34,850 bases of DNA. It comes from Alphaproteobacteria bacterium (GTDB lineage Bacteria; Pseudomonadota; Alphaproteobacteria; Rhizobiales; Aestuariivirgaceae). The DNA lies in NCBI GenBank assembly GCA_026400595.1, contig JAPLOT010000081.1, positions 1-34,850 on the forward strand, written 5' to 3'. This document shows, one piece after another, positions 1 to 7,630 of the stretch (position 1 is the first letter of the stretch; the number at the start of each line of letters is the position of its first letter). A program made the position numbers and the translations under genes. The notes under the pieces were generated by a model. It was not told where the DNA came from and searched no databases. It saw nothing but the letters and a program-made list of their open reading frames with translations.

Positions 1-662
1 ACGACGCCGTCATTGAACACGGCGATGCGATTCGACATGGTCAGCGCTTCCGACTGGTCATGCGTCACGTAGACGATGGTGACGCCCAGCCGCTCGTGGA
101 TGTGCTTGATCTCGTATTGCATCTGCTCGCGCAACTGCTTGTCGAGCGCGCCGAGCGGTTCGTCCATCAGCACCAGATCGGGCTCGAAGACCAGCGCGCG
201 GGCCACCGCGATACGCTGCTGCTGTCCGCCGGAGAGCTGTCCTGGGCGGCGATTGCCCATCTGCGGCAGCTCCACCATCTTGAGGATCTTGGCGACGCGC
301 TCCTCGGTCTCCGCCTTGCCCACGCCGCGCACCTGCAGCGGGAAGGCAAGGTTCTCGTTGATCGTCATGTGGGGGAAGAGCGCGTAGTTCTGGAACACCA
401 TGCCGATGCCACGCTTGTGCGGCGGCACGTTGTTGATGGGTTGATCCTTCACGTAGATCTCGCCATGCGTGGCTGGCTCGAATCCGGCGAGCATCATCAG
501 GGTGGTCGTCTTGCCCGAGCCAGAGGGGCCGAGCATGGTCAGGAACTCGCCCTTGGCGATGTCGAGATTGAGATTCTTCACCACCAGCGTCTCGCCGTCG
601 TAGCTCTTCTGCACGTCGACGAAACGCACCATGTTGTTTGCGGACGCTTGTTCCCTGGCCAT
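1..662 (-). CDS. ABC transporter ATP-binding protein, polyamine/PotA type (3' end outside window)
   Basis: This is the ATP-hydrolysing subunit of an inner-membrane ABC importer; about 220 residues are visible and the C-terminus lies beyond base 1. All motifs are present in order: Walker A GPSGSGKTT, Q-loop FQNYALFPHMT, signature LSGGQQQR, Walker B LVLMDEPLGALD and H-loop VTHDQ. The GPSGSGKTT/FQNYALFPH/LSGGQQQR combination is typical of the PotA/UgpC/MalK class that serves spermidine/putrescine and similar small organic cations; the TOBE domain that would refine this is not visible. The ATG at 662 has GAGGGG just upstream, unusually close. It lies 79 bases downstream of the creatinase gene on the same strand, so I infer that the transporter may import creatine or a related guanidino compound. 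The substrate is inference; the ATPase identity is firm. Confidence 0.93.
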   Translation of the reverse strand, partial: MAREQASANNMVRFVDVQKSYDGETLVVKNLNLDIAKGEFLTMLGPSGSGKTTTLMMLAGFEPATHGEIYVKDQPINNVPPHKRGIGMVFQNYALFPHMTINENLAFPLQVRGVGKAETEERVAKILKMVELPQMGNRRPGQLSGGQQQRIAVARALVFEPDLVLMDEPLGALDKQLREQMQYEIKHIHERLGVTIVYVTHDQSEALTMSNRIAVFNDGV

Positions 663-741
663 ACCCCTCACACTTTCGATCGCTCTGCGGCGCGGCTGCT
701 GGCGTCGATCATAGGGCCGCCGCCGCGGCATTCAAGTCCGG

Positions 742-2028
742 TCATTTCTTCCGCTTGCGCGCAGACTTCACGGCCTTCGAGCGGGTCGGACCGGGGCTGG
801 CCGGGACGATAAGATGGTCCGGTCCGTAGGGGAAGCCGGTGATGTTGCGGTTGCCCTTCTCAGTGATCACGAGAATGTCATGCTCGCGGTAGCCGCCGGC
901 GCCCTTCTGGCCTTCCGGAATCATGATCATCGGCTCCATCGAGACGACCATGCCGGGCTCCAGGACGGTATCGCAATCCTCGCGCAGTTCCAGGCCGCCT
1001 TCCCGGCCATAGTAATGGCAGAGCACGCCGAAGGAATGGCCATAGCCGAAGGTGCGGTACTTCAGAAGGTCATGGCTGGCATAGATGTCGTTCAGCGCCT
1101 TTGCCACTTCGGAGCATTTCGCACCGGGAACCAGCAGCTTCTTTCCTTCGTCATGAACGTGGCAGTTGACCTCCCAGAGCCGGAGATGTTCCTTCGAGGC
1201 CGTTTCGGCAAAGAGCGTGCGCTCCAGCGCGACGTAATAGCCCGCCACCATCGGGAAGCAGTTCAGGCTCAGAATGTCGCCGCGGCGGATCTTGCGGCTG
1301 GTCACCGGATTATGCGCCCCATCGGTGTTCACGCCCGACTGGAACCAGGTCCATGTGTCCATCAGTTCCGCGTTCGGAAAGACCCGCGCGATCTCGCGCA
1401 CCATGGCCTGGGTCGAATGCAACGCCACCTCATGTTCGGGAATGCCAACCGTGGTCGCTTCGACCACTGCGGCACCACCGATGTCGGCAATCCGGGTCAT
1501 CTTGGTGATGTGCTTGATTTCCTCCGACGACTTGATCATCCGCATGCGCATCGAGGGTGCGGCGACGTCGACGAAGTCAACGCCCGGCAAGGCGTCCTGA
1601 AGCTGCTTGCGGAAATCCAGGTTCACGTGATCGAACTCGATGCCGATCCGCTTGGCTCCCTTCACCAGTCCCTGCACTGCCGTGAAGTAGTTTTCCTTCG
1701 ACCAGTCCGTATAGGTGACGTTGTCGCCGAAAGTGCGCCGCGCCGGCTGGCCGCCGTCGATGGCCGCGCTTACCGAGGTTGCACCCTTCTGGGTGATCAC
1801 CAGGCCGTATTTGCGGCCGAAATAGCAGTAGAGGAAGTCCGACAGGTAGCAGATGTTGTGGTAGCTGGTGAACAGGCAGGCATCCACGTTGCTCCGCGCC
1901 ATCCAGCCGCGGATGTTGTCCTGACGCCGCTGCATTTCGGCCGCCGAGAAGGTGGGCTTCGGGCGCTTGCCGTTGTTGCGGTAGTCGACGACGTTGGGGC
2001 GTTCGAGAGCGGGCACGATGTTCTCCAT
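742..2028 (-). CDS. Creatinase (creatine amidinohydrolase, EC 3.5.3.3)
   Basis: This enzyme hydrolyses creatine to sarcosine and urea in the cytoplasm. The 428-residue product has the creatinase form of the M24 'pita-bread' fold. Blocks recalled from Pseudomonas creatinase are nearly identical: FTSYHNI near residue 56, DTWTWFQSG then NTDGAHNPVT (catalytic His about 239), ALERTLF (Glu about 269), RTFGYGHSFG and EPGMVVSMEPMIM (Glu about 365). As in creatinase, the full M24 dinuclear-metal ligand set is absent, which argues against an Xaa-Pro aminopeptidase. The tail ends in a lysine/arginine-rich stretch (SARKRKK). I chose the ATG at 2028 because GAGG sits about 10 bases upstream; a GTG at 2037 is the alternative. 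The gene is divergent from a LysR regulator and followed by an ABC ATPase. Confidence 0.93.
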   Translation of the reverse strand: MENIVPALERPNVVDYRNNGKRPKPTFSAAEMQRRQDNIRGWMARSNVDACLFTSYHNICYLSDFLYCYFGRKYGLVITQKGATSVSAAIDGGQPARRTFGDNVTYTDWSKENYFTAVQGLVKGAKRIGIEFDHVNLDFRKQLQDALPGVDFVDVAAPSMRMRMIKSSEEIKHITKMTRIADIGGAAVVEATTVGIPEHEVALHSTQAMVREIARVFPNAELMDTWTWFQSGVNTDGAHNPVTSRKIRRGDILSLNCFPMVAGYYVALERTLFAETASKEHLRLWEVNCHVHDEGKKLLVPGAKCSEVAKALNDIYASHDLLKYRTFGYGHSFGVLCHYYGREGGLELREDCDTVLEPGMVVSMEPMIMIPEGQKGAGGYREHDILVITEKGNRNITGFPYGPDHLIVPASPGPTRSKAVKSARKRKK

Positions 2029-2043
2029 ACTGTTCACACCCTC

Positions 2044-2092
2044 ATGTCCGGCGAAACGCGGGCTTGAGTCAAAGGATCATCCCTCACATAAT
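2044..2092. promoter_or_regulatory. Back-to-back promoter region between creatinase and LysR regulator
   Basis: On the plus strand TTGAGT (2064-2069) and CATAAT (2087-2092) are 17 bases apart, a good sigma-70-like pair for the regulator. On the minus strand TTGACT (2072-2067) with a weak GGACAT 17 bases further on could serve creatinase. The two -35 elements overlap in the small palindrome TTGAGTCAA, so a protein bound there could affect both directions. The positions are read from the sequence; promoter activity is inferred. Confidence 0.45.
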
Positions 2093-2119
2093 CCATGAAC
2101 AAATCTCATGGAGATACGC

Positions 2120-3013
2120 TTGGCCAAGCTGCCGCCGCTCAATGCGCTCAAATGCCTGGAAGCCGCCGCGCGATCCCAGAGCTTCTCGCGCGCCGCCGAG
2201 GAGCTGCATGTCACCCAGTCGGCGGTCAGCCACCAGATCCGGCTACTCGAAGACTGGTTCGGCACGTCACTGTTTGAACGCCGCGGCCGTCAGACCGTGC
2301 CGACGCCGAAGGGCGAGGAACTTGCCCGGTCCTTGGCCGAGGCTTTCGACATCATCGGGGTGGCCTGCAAGCGAATCGCCCAAAGCGACGCCGGGCCGGC
2401 CCTGACGATCGCCGCATTGCCTTCCATCGCGACAATCTGGCTCATACCTCGGCTGACCCGCTTCTTCGCCGAGCGGCCCGAGATCTCGGTCAAGGTCGTC
2501 TACGCCTTCCACGAACAGGCGCTGGACTTCGAAGACATCGACATTGCCATCCTGTGGGGTACGGGCGACTGGGAGGGCTGCAGGGCCACCCGCTTTCTTG
2601 ACGGCGCGACGGTGGCCGTCTGCAACCGCGCCCTGCTCGACCGCGAAGGGCCGCTCGACTCGCCGCAGGCCCTGCTCGGCAGGCCCTTGCTGCACGACAC
2701 CGATCGCCATGACTGGCAGACCTATATGCGCCGCGCCGGGCTGAAACATGCCGGCCCGGCGCCGGGGCCTATCTTCCAGGACTTCAACCTCCTGCGGGCC
2801 GCGGCCCTCGCCGGGCAGGGCATTGCGCTGTGCCCCAAGCTCGTGATCGCCGACGACCTGGACAGCGGGCGTCTCGTTCAGGTCTCAGACGTCGTGATCA
2901 AGGAGGACCATGCCTATCACGTCATCGAGCCGGCCGATCCCGGCCATCGGCATGCCGCCGCCATCGCCGCCTTCAAGTCCTGGTTGCTCGCCGCAGCCGC
3001 TCCCGGCGATTGA
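2120..3013 (+). CDS. LysR-family transcriptional regulator, GcvA-like
   Basis: This is a cytoplasmic DNA-binding regulator of about 297 residues. The N-terminal winged helix-turn-helix covers roughly residues 5-65, with the hallmark SFSRAAEELHVTQSAVSHQI followed by LEDWFGTSLFERRGR. A periplasmic-binding-protein-like effector domain follows (about 90-290, starting LTIAALPSIATIWLIPRL, a GcvA/AmpR subgroup pattern). I prefer the TTG at 2120: GGAG lies 6 bases upstream, the protein then begins AKLPPLNALK as relatives do, and the promoter at 2064-2092 would leave only about 9 bases before the ATG at 2108, which has no ribosome binding site. That ATG remains the alternative. Being divergent from creatinase with a shared control region, it most likely regulates creatinase; the effector is unknown. 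Confidence 0.9.
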   Translation: MAKLPPLNALKCLEAAARSQSFSRAAEELHVTQSAVSHQIRLLEDWFGTSLFERRGRQTVPTPKGEELARSLAEAFDIIGVACKRIAQSDAGPALTIAALPSIATIWLIPRLTRFFAERPEISVKVVYAFHEQALDFEDIDIAILWGTGDWEGCRATRFLDGATVAVCNRALLDREGPLDSPQALLGRPLLHDTDRHDWQTYMRRAGLKHAGPAPGPIFQDFNLLRAAALAGQGIALCPKLVIADDLDSGRLVQVSDVVIKEDHAYHVIEPADPGHRHAAAIAAFKSWLLAAAAPGD

Positions 3014-3056
3014 ACCGGGCCTTGACCCCGTCGCAATGTGCGGCCAGATATGACGG

Positions 3057-4061
3057 ATGTCCCAGGCGACCATGATCGATCCCTTCGGCCGGCATGTCAC
3101 CTACCTCCGGGTCTCGGTGACCGACCGCTGCGATTTCCGCTGCGTCTATTGCATGGCCGAAGACATGACCTTCCTGCCCAAGCGGGACCTGCTCTCGCTC
3201 GAGGAGCTTGACCGGGTCTGCACGGCCTTCGTCGAGAAGGGCGTTAGGAAGATCCGCCTCACCGGCGGCGAACCGCTGGTGCGCAAGGGCATCATGACGC
3301 TGGTCGCAAGCCTCGGCCGCCATCTCCGCTCCGGCGCGATGGAGGAGCTGACGCTCACCACCAACGGCAGCCAGCTGGCCAGGCATGCGGCGGAACTGGC
3401 CCTCCATGGCGTGCGCCGCATCAACGTTTCGGTCGACACCCTGGACGACGCAAAGTTCAAGGCCATCACCCGCTGGGGCGAACTGGCCAGGGTGAAGGAC
3501 GGGATCCGCGCCGCGCAGGCCGCGGGCCTTGCCATCAAGATCAACGCGGTGGCGCTCAAGGGCGTCAATGACGCTGAGATTCCCGAGATGATCCGCTGGG
3601 CGCATGGCGAAGGCATGGACCTCACGCTGATCGAGACCATGCCGCTGGGCGACATCGACGGCGACCGCACCGACCAGTACCTACCCCTGTCCGTCGTCCG
3701 GGCCGGCCTCATGGACCGGTTCACGCTCGAGGACATTACCTACAAGACCGGCGGACCGGCGCGCTACGTGCGGGTGAAGGAGACCGGCGGTCGCCTCGGC
3801 TTTATCACGCCGCTCACCCACAACTTCTGCGAAAGCTGCAACCGCGTGCGGCTGACCTGCACCGGAACGCTTTACATGTGCCTGGGCCAGGAGGATGCCG
3901 CCGACCTGCGCGCGCCCCTGCGGGCCTCCGAGGGCAACGACCTGCTCAACGCCGCCATTGACGAGGCGATCGGCCGCAAGCCCAAGGGCCATGACTTCGT
4001 CATCGACCGGCGCCGCAACAAGCCGGCAGTCTCCCGCCACATGAGCGTCACCGGCGGTTGA
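3057..4061 (+). CDS. moaA: GTP 3',8-cyclase MoaA (molybdenum cofactor biosynthesis)
   Basis: This radical-SAM enzyme carries out the first step of molybdopterin synthesis, rearranging GTP to 3',8-cyclo-7,8-dihydro-GTP together with MoaC. The 334-residue product has the N-terminal radical-SAM cysteines CxxxCxxC (C25, C29, C32, in CDFRCVYC), the SAM motif LTGGEPL near residue 68, and the second C-terminal 4Fe-4S cluster motif FCESCNRVRLTC...C (C258, C261, C275). It ends in the conserved Gly-Gly tail (SVTGG), so it is full length. It starts 43 bases after the LysR gene on the same strand but has no obvious functional link to it, and no other moa gene is visible in this window. Confidence 0.97.
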   Translation: MSQATMIDPFGRHVTYLRVSVTDRCDFRCVYCMAEDMTFLPKRDLLSLEELDRVCTAFVEKGVRKIRLTGGEPLVRKGIMTLVASLGRHLRSGAMEELTLTTNGSQLARHAAELALHGVRRINVSVDTLDDAKFKAITRWGELARVKDGIRAAQAAGLAIKINAVALKGVNDAEIPEMIRWAHGEGMDLTLIETMPLGDIDGDRTDQYLPLSVVRAGLMDRFTLEDITYKTGGPARYVRVKETGGRLGFITPLTHNFCESCNRVRLTCTGTLYMCLGQEDAADLRAPLRASEGNDLLNAAIDEAIGRKPKGHDFVIDRRRNKPAVSRHMSVTGG

Positions 4062-4164
4062 ACGCTAACTCCAGGCCAGCATAGCGATGCGCCGCCCGCC
4101 GCAGGGCTTGGATGCGCCCAGAGCACTGCCGTCAGGCGGCATATCGCGCTAGACAGTCGGACAC

Positions 4165-5061
4165 ATGGTCCGGCTTCCCGAAAACACGGTGTTGCGCGCA
4201 GGCGTCTTCATGGTCCTGGCCATGGGGTCCTTCGTCACCAACGACACGCTGATCAAGCTGGTGGGCAACAGCCTGCCGGTGGGCGAAATCATCATGGTGC
4301 GCGGCGTGATCGCCATGGCCTTCATCGGCCTCATCTGTGCCTGGCAGGGGGTTCTCGGCAACCTCCCGCTGCTGCGCAGCCGTTATGTCCTGCTGCGCAC
4401 CACGCTCGACCTGATCGCCACACTTCTCTTCATCATGGCGCTCATGCACATGCCGATCGCCAACATCACGGCCGTGATGCAGGTGGTGCCGCTGGCAGTG
4501 GCCCTGCTGTCGGCGCTGGTCCTGCGCGAAAGGATCGGTCTCGGCCGCATGGTGGCGATCGTCGTGGGATTCCTCGGCGTTCTGCTGATCGTCAAGCCGA
4601 CCCCGGCCAACTTCACGATCTACGATGTCTTTGCGCTGCTGATCGTGCTTGCCGTGGCGGTTCGCGACATTGCCACGCGCCGCATCCCGGCCCGCATCCC
4701 GACCTTTCTCATCGCACTGGCGAACGCCGCGTTCGTCACCGCGGGTGGCGCTGCGCTCTGCGCGGTACAGGGCTTTACCATGCCGGACGCCTGGCAGCTG
4801 GGCACGCTCGCCCTCGCCGCGGTCTTCCTCGCCTGCGGCTACCTGTTCATGGTCACGACGCTGCGGCTCGGCGACCTCTCCGCGACGGCGCCATTCCGCT
4901 ATTCGATCATGCTTTTCGCCATCGTCTACGGCATTCTGGTGTTCGGCGAGTATCCGGACTGGCTTGCCATTTCAGGCATGTTGCTGATCGCGATCACCGG
5001 CCTTTATGCCGCGCACCGCGAAGGCCGCGTCAGAGATAGCGCCAGAATGCCAGTATCGTGA
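4165..5061 (+). CDS. EamA/DMT-family transporter
   Basis: This is an integral membrane protein of the drug/metabolite transporter superfamily, 298 residues with about ten hydrophobic segments arranged as two EamA repeats. The first repeat carries NDTLIKLVGNSLPVGEIIMV and an Arg-Gly pair (MVRGVIAM); the first half closes with ERIGLGRMVAIVVGFLGV and the second with FGEYPDWLAISGMLLI, both typical of the family. Members export or import amino acids, nucleosides or other metabolites, and the substrate cannot be read from the sequence. The 3' end overlaps the convergent TSUP gene by 32 bases. A paralogue with the same architecture is encoded at 31773-32681. Confidence 0.9.
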   Translation: MVRLPENTVLRAGVFMVLAMGSFVTNDTLIKLVGNSLPVGEIIMVRGVIAMAFIGLICAWQGVLGNLPLLRSRYVLLRTTLDLIATLLFIMALMHMPIANITAVMQVVPLAVALLSALVLRERIGLGRMVAIVVGFLGVLLIVKPTPANFTIYDVFALLIVLAVAVRDIATRRIPARIPTFLIALANAAFVTAGGAALCAVQGFTMPDAWQLGTLALAAVFLACGYLFMVTTLRLGDLSATAPFRYSIMLFAIVYGILVFGEYPDWLAISGMLLIAITGLYAAHREGRVRDSARMPVS

Positions 5062-5791
5062 GGCAGACGGCCCAGACGAGGATGCCATTGCGGATGACAT
5101 TTGGCGGCATGCGCTTGGCGAAGCGCGCCGTGACATAGCCGCCGATCACGGCGCCGGTCATCATCACGAGGGAGGGAATCCAGCGAATGACGCCGGCTTG
5201 AGCGAAGATCGCGATACTGATCAGGGTCATCAGCGTGATGGTGATGTTGCGGATGGCATTCGCCTGGTGAATGTTCATCTGCGAGAAGATCGAGTATATC
5301 GCGAACATCACGATGCCCATGCCGAGGCCGAAGTAGCCGCCATAGACATAGACGATGAACTCCAGCACGAATGACAGCCACAGCCAGCGGCTGCCGTCGA
5401 AGTTGAAGTCGCGCTCCAGCTTCTGCTTCAGCCACGGGCCCAGGGCGAAGGAGAGCGTGGCGAACAGGAGCAGCCAGGGGATCACTTTCTCGAAGGCGGC
5501 CTCGCCGGTCATGATCAGGATGGTGGAGCCGATGACGCCGCCTGCGGCCGCCAGCAGCAGCCGCAACCACAAATGGCGCCGCACGCTGGCCAGTTCGATG
5601 CGATAGACGACGGTTCCCACCACATTGGCGGGCAGGACCGCCACGAAATTCGAGGCATTGGCCTCGATCTCGCTGAGGCCCGCGGCCAGCAGCAGGGGAA
5701 AGGTCATGAAGCCCGCGCCGCCCGCCATGACGTTGATCAGGCCGGCCAGCAGGCCACCCGCGAAAAGCAAGATGATGTGCAGAAGATCCAT
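5030..5791 (-). CDS. TSUP (TauE/SafE) family permease
   Basis: This is a membrane protein of about 253 residues, mostly hydrophobic with seven to eight predicted segments. The opening GGLLAGLINVMAGGAGFMTF matches the G-x2-aG-xin-x-aGGGg signature of the sulfite exporter TauE/SafE family (PF01925), repeated in weaker form in the second half (YGGYFGLGMGIV). Family members move sulfite, sulfoacetate, sulfolactate or other organic anions; the substrate here is open. The start at 5791 puts the first membrane segment right after MDLLH; a frame-compatible upstream extension to 5872 looks non-coding. It converges on the EamA gene with a 32-base overlap, so the two transcripts are antisense at their ends. 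Confidence 0.88.
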   Translation of the reverse strand: MDLLHIILLFAGGLLAGLINVMAGGAGFMTFPLLLAAGLSEIEANASNFVAVLPANVVGTVVYRIELASVRRHLWLRLLLAAAGGVIGSTILIMTGEAAFEKVIPWLLLFATLSFALGPWLKQKLERDFNFDGSRWLWLSFVLEFIVYVYGGYFGLGMGIVMFAIYSIFSQMNIHQANAIRNITITLMTLISIAIFAQAGVIRWIPSLVMMTGAVIGGYVTARFAKRMPPNVIRNGILVWAVCLTILAFWRYL

Positions 5792-5898
5792 GCGTGAGGC
5801 CCTGCCGCTCCATAGACCTGGTGCCCTATCTGCCACAATGGGCGGAACCGCATGGCAACCCCGTGCAATCATCGGCGGAAACGTGCTAACCAGAACGC

Positions 5899-6420
5899 AT
5901 GTGGACCAACGTGATCATTCTCTCCCTCGCTACGCTGCAGCGCATCGTGGAGTTCGTCATCGCCACCCGCAACAGGCGGCGGCAGGTTGCCCGGGGCGGC
6001 TTCGTCATCGGACCGAACCTGCAGCCGGTGATGATCCTGCTGCAGGCGGCCTGGCTGATCGGCCTGTGGTATCTCGCCTACCGGCTGGAGGTGAACTGGC
6101 CCTGGCTTTTCGCCTACATCGGCCTCGAGGCGGCGCGGGGATGGATCGTGGCCCTGCTGGGCAGCCAATGGACCTCGCGCATCGTGGTCAATGCCAGCGA
6201 ACCTTTCGAGGGGTCGCGCCCCTTCAGCATCTTCCGCGAGCCCAACTACGTGATCATCGGGCTGGAAATGTTCATCCTGCCCATGGTCTTCGGCCTGTGG
6301 TGGTGGGGCGCCATCTTCGCCGCACTCTATGCGGCGCTGATCTACTGGAAGGTCATCGCGGAGAACAAGGCGGTCAAGCCGCTGACCGAGCCGCCAGAGT
6401 CGGACGCGACGACGGCCTGA
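5899..6420 (+). CDS. Isoprenylcysteine carboxyl methyltransferase (ICMT)-like membrane protein
   Basis: This is a 173-residue membrane protein with four or five hydrophobic segments. The second half has the ICMT-type core: FSIFREPNYVIIGLEMF corresponds to the R-x-PxY-x4-E motif that binds S-adenosylmethionine and the substrate carboxyl in this fold, followed by a helical hairpin and KVIAENKA near the C-terminus (the family usually shows R-x2-xE-x2-L here). In bacteria these proteins are thought to methylate small lipophilic substrates, sometimes polyketide pyrones, but no polyketide synthase lies nearby and the substrate is unknown. It is divergent from the TSUP gene, with about 107 bases between starts, and ends 12 bases before the convergent copper chaperone. 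Confidence 0.75.
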   Translation: MWTNVIILSLATLQRIVEFVIATRNRRRQVARGGFVIGPNLQPVMILLQAAWLIGLWYLAYRLEVNWPWLFAYIGLEAARGWIVALLGSQWTSRIVVNASEPFEGSRPFSIFREPNYVIIGLEMFILPMVFGLWWWGAIFAALYAALIYWKVIAENKAVKPLTEPPESDATTA

Positions 6421-6432
6421 TCCGGCGCGAGG

Positions 6433-6903
6433 CTAATCGGTCTCGGTGCCTGCCACTGCAGAACCGACGGGCACCTTGACTGTGACGGGTCCAGCAGTTT
6501 CGAAGACCAGCGTAAGCTCGACCACCTCGCCCTGCTTGAGCGGCGCCTTCAGACCCATCAGCATGACATGCAGTCCGCCGGGCTCCATGGTGAGGGTTCC
6601 ATTCGGCTGGAGATCGACGGGGCCCGCTTCCTCCATGCGCATAATGTCACCATCCTTGATGGTCCGGTGCAGGGTGGCCATGGACGCGACCGGGCTTGAG
6701 ACCGTCAGGAGCCGGTCAGCCGTCTTGCCCTGATTGGTGATCGAGACATAGACCGCACCCGCCTTCGCTACAGGCGTGGCCGAAGCGCGGGCATAGGCAT
6801 CCTTCACCAGAACGTCACTGGCGCTGACGCCAGTGGCCGATGCTAGGATGGCGCCGAACGTGAGGGCGGCTGCGGCGGCGATTTCGAGCGTGAGTTTGCG
6901 CAT
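6433..6903 (-). CDS. PCu(A)C family periplasmic copper chaperone
   Basis: This is a 156-residue exported protein. Residues 1-28 form a signal peptide (MRKL, a hydrophobic stretch, then a likely cut after GVSA). The mature domain carries the full copper(I) motif H-x10-M-x21-H-x-M: H79, M90, H112 and M114. Such proteins deliver copper to cytochrome c oxidase in the periplasm. The partners it often sits beside (Sco, DUF2946) are not adjacent here. Its ATG at 6903 overlaps the possible ATG of the divergent DUF1194 gene in one CATG, leaving no intergenic promoter space if both starts are right. Confidence 0.93.
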   Translation of the reverse strand: MRKLTLEIAAAAALTFGAILASATGVSASDVLVKDAYARASATPVAKAGAVYVSITNQGKTADRLLTVSSPVASMATLHRTIKDGDIMRMEEAGPVDLQPNGTLTMEPGGLHVMLMGLKAPLKQGEVVELTLVFETAGPVTVKVPVGSAVAGTETD

Positions 6904-7630
6904 GGCACAAGTCTTGACCCGAAAATGGGCTGTCGTATGGCAGAAGGCGCGCGACGCTGCGCCACGCATGGTCTTGGCCGTTACGTTGCTTGCGGGAGCT
7001 GAGGCCATGGCGCAGGAGCCGGTCGCCGTCGAACTGGTCCTCGCACTCGACAGCTCGGCCAGTGTGGACCGGCGGGAATTCCAACTGCAGCTGGAGGGTC
7101 TCGCATTGGCGTTCCGCGATCCCGAGGTGCTGCAGGCGGTGGAGAACCTCAAGCCCCTTGGGGCCGCCATCGCCGTGCTGCAGTGGGGCGCACCGGGGGA
7201 GACCCGGATCGTGCTTCCCTTCACACCGGTCCGCTCGGCCCGCGAAGCCAAGGCCTTCGGTTTCCAGATCGGACTGATCCGCCGCTGGCAATGGGCCAGT
7301 TCCACCTCGATCGCCACCGCGCTCGACGACAGCCGCATACTGATCGAATCAAACGACTACGAAGGATTCCGCCGCATCATCGACGTTTCGGGCGACGGGC
7401 CGGACAATGGCGGCGGGGACCTCGAGGCGGCGCGGAAACGTGCGCTCGCCGCCGAGATCACCGTGAACGGCCTGCCCATCATGGCCGATGACTCCGCGCT
7501 CGACCGCTACTACGAAGACAAGGTGATCGCCGGGGCCACCGCCTTCATCGAGCCCGCCCGCGATTTCGAGGACTATGTACGCGCCATCCGCGATAAGCTG
7601 TTGCGGGAGCTCAGGCCGCTGGGCTCCTAG
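6902..7630 (+). CDS. DUF1194 (von Willebrand A-like) exported protein
   Basis: After an N-terminal export signal (hydrophobic MVLAVTLLAGAEAMA, cut before QEP), the protein opens with VELVLALDSSASVD, a vWA-type metal-ion site (DxSxS), and continues as the DUF1194 family with ISVSGDGPDNGG-like (here IDVSGDGPDNGG) in the middle and DFEDYVRAIRDKLLREL at the end. The function of the family is not established; a periplasmic metal-dependent adhesion or binding role is inference. I used the ATG at 6902 because it gives the signal peptide a positively charged N-region; the ATG at 6968 is a serious alternative, since TTGACC (6914-6919) and TATGGC (6936-6941), 16 bases apart, could be its promoter. It ends on a CTAG shared with the convergent amidohydrolase gene. 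Confidence 0.85.
   Translation: MAQVLTRKWAVVWQKARDAAPRMVLAVTLLAGAEAMAQEPVAVELVLALDSSASVDRREFQLQLEGLALAFRDPEVLQAVENLKPLGAAIAVLQWGAPGETRIVLPFTPVRSAREAKAFGFQIGLIRRWQWASSTSIATALDDSRILIESNDYEGFRRIIDVSGDGPDNGGGDLEAARKRALAAEITVNGLPIMADDSALDRYYEDKVIAGATAFIEPARDFEDYVRAIRDKLLRELRPLGS

Noticed and set aside
814..2067. Long plus-strand open frame opposite creatinase
   Set aside because: It is the antisense of a clearly conserved enzyme; its translation shows no motif and follows from high-GC third codon positions.
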